A stretch of DNA of 64,000 bases from Coffea arabica. Taxonomy: Eukaryota > Streptophyta > Magnoliopsida > Gentianales > Rubiaceae. The notes beneath the pieces are model-generated. The model was not told where the DNA came from. It did not search any database and was given only the letters and a program-made list of their open reading frames with translations. Position numbers and translations under genes: made by a program. This document shows, in pieces, positions 60,951 through 64,000 of this stretch. The DNA lies in contig NC_092326.1 of the NCBI RefSeq assembly GCF_036785885.1, positions 4,030,001-4,094,000 on the forward strand. The letters run 5' to 3'. How positions within the stretch are numbered: the first letter of the stretch is position 1; the number at the start of each line of letters is the position of its first letter.

Positions 60951-63900
60951 TGTGACGCCCCACATCTCCCTAAGGCGAACCAAAGGGTATCCGCGGACGC
61001 CTGCCCAGCTCTCGCCAGGACTCAATCAATTCCATTCAATTTAAAACCGGACTAAACACTTCGAAGAGTGTAACATGAATACAATAATGCGGAAACGTTC
61101 AAGCTTAACAAGTCACTTAACATGTAACCAGTACATCCGTAATCATAAAACAACTTAAATTCAAAATACACGTCAGGGCCCAAACTTTTACATTTCAATT
61201 CCAAAAGTACAACTCAAACCAGGGCCTAGTCAAAAAATAGCAGGAGTCTTAACAAAAGTACAACGAAGGGTTTCTCCATACTTCTCCAAGATTCGGTCCT
61301 GTTAAGGAAAACAAAACTAAAGGGTGAGCTAAACGCTCGTGAGGCCAAGAAGACACATGCAAGCACTTTGTTCAAATAGCAATTCCAAATTTTATAGCAT
61401 AAAACCATGATATTTCAATAATCAATCGTTCGAACAGGAAAAGTAATCAGAAACAATTCAAAGATATAGTAGCTCTCAGGAGCTAAGTTCCACTCGCTCT
61501 GCCGATGTCATTCGTATACCTTCCCGCGTTGACCCTCCTGTCAATCGGGTCGGTATTTCCATTTCCGTAGATCACCACTTACTTCCCTCCGTCCACCGTA
61601 CACCTCAAGGGCCCACAAGTCATTTATAAGGCGATACTCCACGAGTATGCCAAGCAAGACCTCTCTTTAGGTCGAGCTTATAAATCTCATGGCTCGCCCA
61701 AGTTCCCGACCAAGCCCATTGCCGGCTCGAGTCCAAGGTCGGCCTATGAGTTTGAGCGCCCCTCATTCATTTGAAAGTCGAGGAGGTTCACTCCAACGAC
61801 ATATGTAATCATAACATAACATTCCATTTCATTCATTCATTCAATACATTTCATTCATTCAATACATTTCAATCATTCATTTGAAATTAGAACGAGTGCG
61901 ATAAAGTACGCACCCGCCCTTATTTTTAAACTTCCAACAATTACCACAAATAAGCAAGTATCAAAGATTCACACACTTGGCACTCACCGAGCAATTCAAT
62001 AAAAATTGTTTTCTGGGAGTTCAAGTGTCCACAGTGAGATCCTCTTGAAGGTCTCCTTGTGCGCCTGGCAATTAATAGTGGATAATCACTCAATAATCCA
62101 ATTATCAAGGAAGATTGTACACTAGTACAATCTAAAGATTATTTCACAAAAGGAACCTCAATTACTCGTAAATCGAGTTTCAACTTGCCTTTTATTATGT
62201 ACAATATTATTTGAGTTTTTATCATTAAAATCGAGGGCAAAACGTTTGAATAATACTAAGAGAATTAAGAGTTTTGGAAAAACTCCTTTGCCTTGAAAAT
62301 TGAGAAATTTCAGTTTTATCCTAAATCTTTGAAAATTCGAATCTCTCTCGATATAAGCCTAAAATTGGTAAACTTTATACCGTTGGAAACCTTTTGGAAA
62401 GTGTTAAAAGTTCTTAGAAGACACCTTTCCATGAATCTAAGTGGAAAGTACTCAGAAGTGAGCTTGAAGATACAGACTCGGCGTACAAGGCAGAATTAAG
62501 TTGGATTTCGGCCAACTTTGAAAATTCGGCACGGTTCACACGTTGCAAACCAGCCTCTGAAATTTGTCATTCAAGTAGTGTTGCAAGTGAGGTTTATAAC
62601 AAAACAAGCGGATCAAAAATCGGAGTTTCGAGTACCGAGATACGGTAGCTCGAAATTGGGGAAATTCAAGACTGGAGAAGAATTTCCAGATTTGAACCTC
62701 CAACACTAGAAATTTAATTAGGTATCGAAATGAACTTGGATTGGTACCAAATTTGGCAGTACTTTACTCCTATATGAAAGGTACCGCCCTATCAAATTTC
62801 AGGGAAAAATACCTTCGGAGAGATAGTTAATTAGTCAACCAAAGTTCAGGAAAATTCTAAGGCAATCTGCCTTTTGACTTTCATTTCCCAATTTCAAATC
62901 GTTTAACCAAGAAAGCTATCCGACCATGGTTCATTGGTGAAATAAAGGTCTAAGATACATCCATGATACCTTTTGTAATGGTTTAGCATCAAAATTTCAA
63001 TTAATAAGATCACTCCCAAGTTTTTGTCCCAAATCAGTCCAAATATTACGTTTTTCCAAAACAGGGCAGTCCACTTGTTTTAGTCACAACTCAGTCAATT
63101 TAACTCGGAATGAGGCATGGTTTATGGCGTTAGAAAATACATTCATAGGACTAAAAGTTCACAGAAGGAAATGTTCTGAAATTCGGCAAGCAACCAGCTC
63201 GAAATTGAGTCTCAAGTTGCTGCCTCTACAAACCATTCCAGCAAATCCGAGAGACAGGACAGCCATCTTAAAATGTTTGGTTCGGCTCACTCACAAAGAA
63301 TCAGAACGTGCATTTTATCTCAAATTAAAGCCAGGAATGTCTAGTTTCAAACGTCACCGACGGCACTTAATTTCGACACCCGAGGACAGAGTTATGGTCA
63401 AAATGCTACCGCTGGACAGGGTTACCCGAAAATAACTTTCCAGCTTGCCTAGTCCACGAATAAATTCATTTGTCCATCCAAACGTTAATGTTTTCCAACG
63501 AAAATTTTTACACATATAATATAACATATAAACATCAGGTTCATGCCAATAAATCACCAAAAATTGGCCTTATAGTGGCCCAACAAAACAGGGGCAGTTT
63601 CGGAAATTTCTTGTCATGACCTCAACTTTGAGTTTCCAACAATAATACTCCATAAATCCATCACTATAATCACTAAACTACCATTAAATCCAACATTAAT
63701 CCTCTAATCAGCAACAACAACCCAAGTGTGGGAATTCCAAGAGCCCACTTTCACAATTTCCAACTATATCAAGCCATCCATACACATGCAATAACTTAAA
63801 GATGCATTTCTACCATCATAATCCAAGTTTAAGGTGTAGGATGAAGTTATACCTCCTTAGTGCCTTAACCCAGAAATTTTCGGCCCTCAAGAGCTCCAAG

Positions 63901-64000
63901 AAACCGTGAATTGCAGCCTTTTAGCTAGCTAGATCCAACCTCCAAGTAGTTTGCTAGATGATCTTCAAGTTTGGTGAAGATTGGTTGAGGTTTTGGGTTG
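60951..64000 (-). repeat. 5' LTR of the chromovirus, cut by the window end
   Basis: Direct repeat of 52315 onward. By comparison with the other copy, about 660 bp remain outside the window. Confidence 0.93.

Larger units (their letters stand above)
52315..64000 (-). mobile_element. Ty3/Gypsy chromovirus (Tekay/Del type), minus orientation, defective, right end cut by window
   Basis: In the element's direction it reads: 5' LTR (right, from 60951 to beyond the window), PBS for initiator tRNA-Met, an extra ORF, gag, RT-RNase H, integrase with a C-terminal chromodomain, PPT and 3' LTR (52315-56028). LTRs start TGTGAGGACTC and end GTCACA in element orientation. The two LTRs match almost base for base over the 3.05 kb visible, apart from a few substitutions and a small indel near 61860. 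The insertion is thus young. The coding region is nevertheless broken by three in-frame stops and lacks zinc knuckle and protease. Chromodomain, tRNA-Met primer and long LTRs favour the Tekay/Del clade. The left 5-bp flank is CACTG. Confidence 0.92.

Noticed and set aside
52193-64000. Repeated 60-103-codon frames present in both LTRs (for example 54467-54778 and 63124-63435)
   Set aside because: They occur at equivalent places in both LTR copies, overlap each other on opposite strands and match no known protein.

Overview
The window is nuclear DNA from a eudicot plant. Coding DNA is intron-rich and uses plant splice signals. Intergenic DNA is AT-rich and full of LTR retrotransposons, TIR elements and MITEs. 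Every identifiable host gene is a plant family: AWPM-19/PM19L, PLS-DYW PPR, cytosolic eL32, plastid RimM fused to a UAP-like domain, and a Mei2-like RNA-binding protein. The species cannot be named from the sequence alone.

Layout. 1-11056: a large non-autonomous Tat/Ogre-type LTR retrotransposon, with its 5' LTR cut by the window edge and no recognisable gag-pol. 11057-12720: remnants of an unidentified minus-strand coding exon, split by a 1.3 kb terminal-inverted-repeat element that carries an intact glycine-rich CCHC zinc-knuckle ORF. 14970-15836 (-): four-exon AWPM-19-like membrane protein. 17809-19941 (+): intronless PPR-DYW RNA editing factor. 25029-27004 (-): three-exon eL32. 27501-29234: a long-TIR DNA element with a MITE nested in it. 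29504-37568 (-): ten-exon RimM/UAP-like fusion. 38412-40087: a Pack-type TIR element carrying a broken WAK-like exon and part of a second gene. 40465-40760: LINE reverse-transcriptase relic. 46832-51844 (+): Mei2-like gene with 11 coding exons, 843 codons. 52315-64000 (-): a young but defective chromovirus (Ty3/Gypsy, Tekay/Del type) with LTRs of about 3.7 kb.

The host genes do not form a pathway. What links them is gene order: from right to left, Mei2-like, RimM fusion, eL32, PPR-DYW and AWPM-19 match what I recall of two duplicated Arabidopsis blocks (At5g46420-At5g46530, and the At4g18100/At4g18120 pair). This looks like an ancestral eudicot block inflated by transposons. Exon boundaries for the four spliced genes were worked out by hand. 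All junctions keep frame and use GT-AG introns, and the totals are 161, 133, 654 and 843 residues.

The most interesting material is mobile: two separate TIR elements that have taken up host gene sequence, and a chromovirus whose Gag runs in frame into reverse transcriptase with no zinc knuckle or protease, preceded by an extra coiled-coil/acidic ORF.
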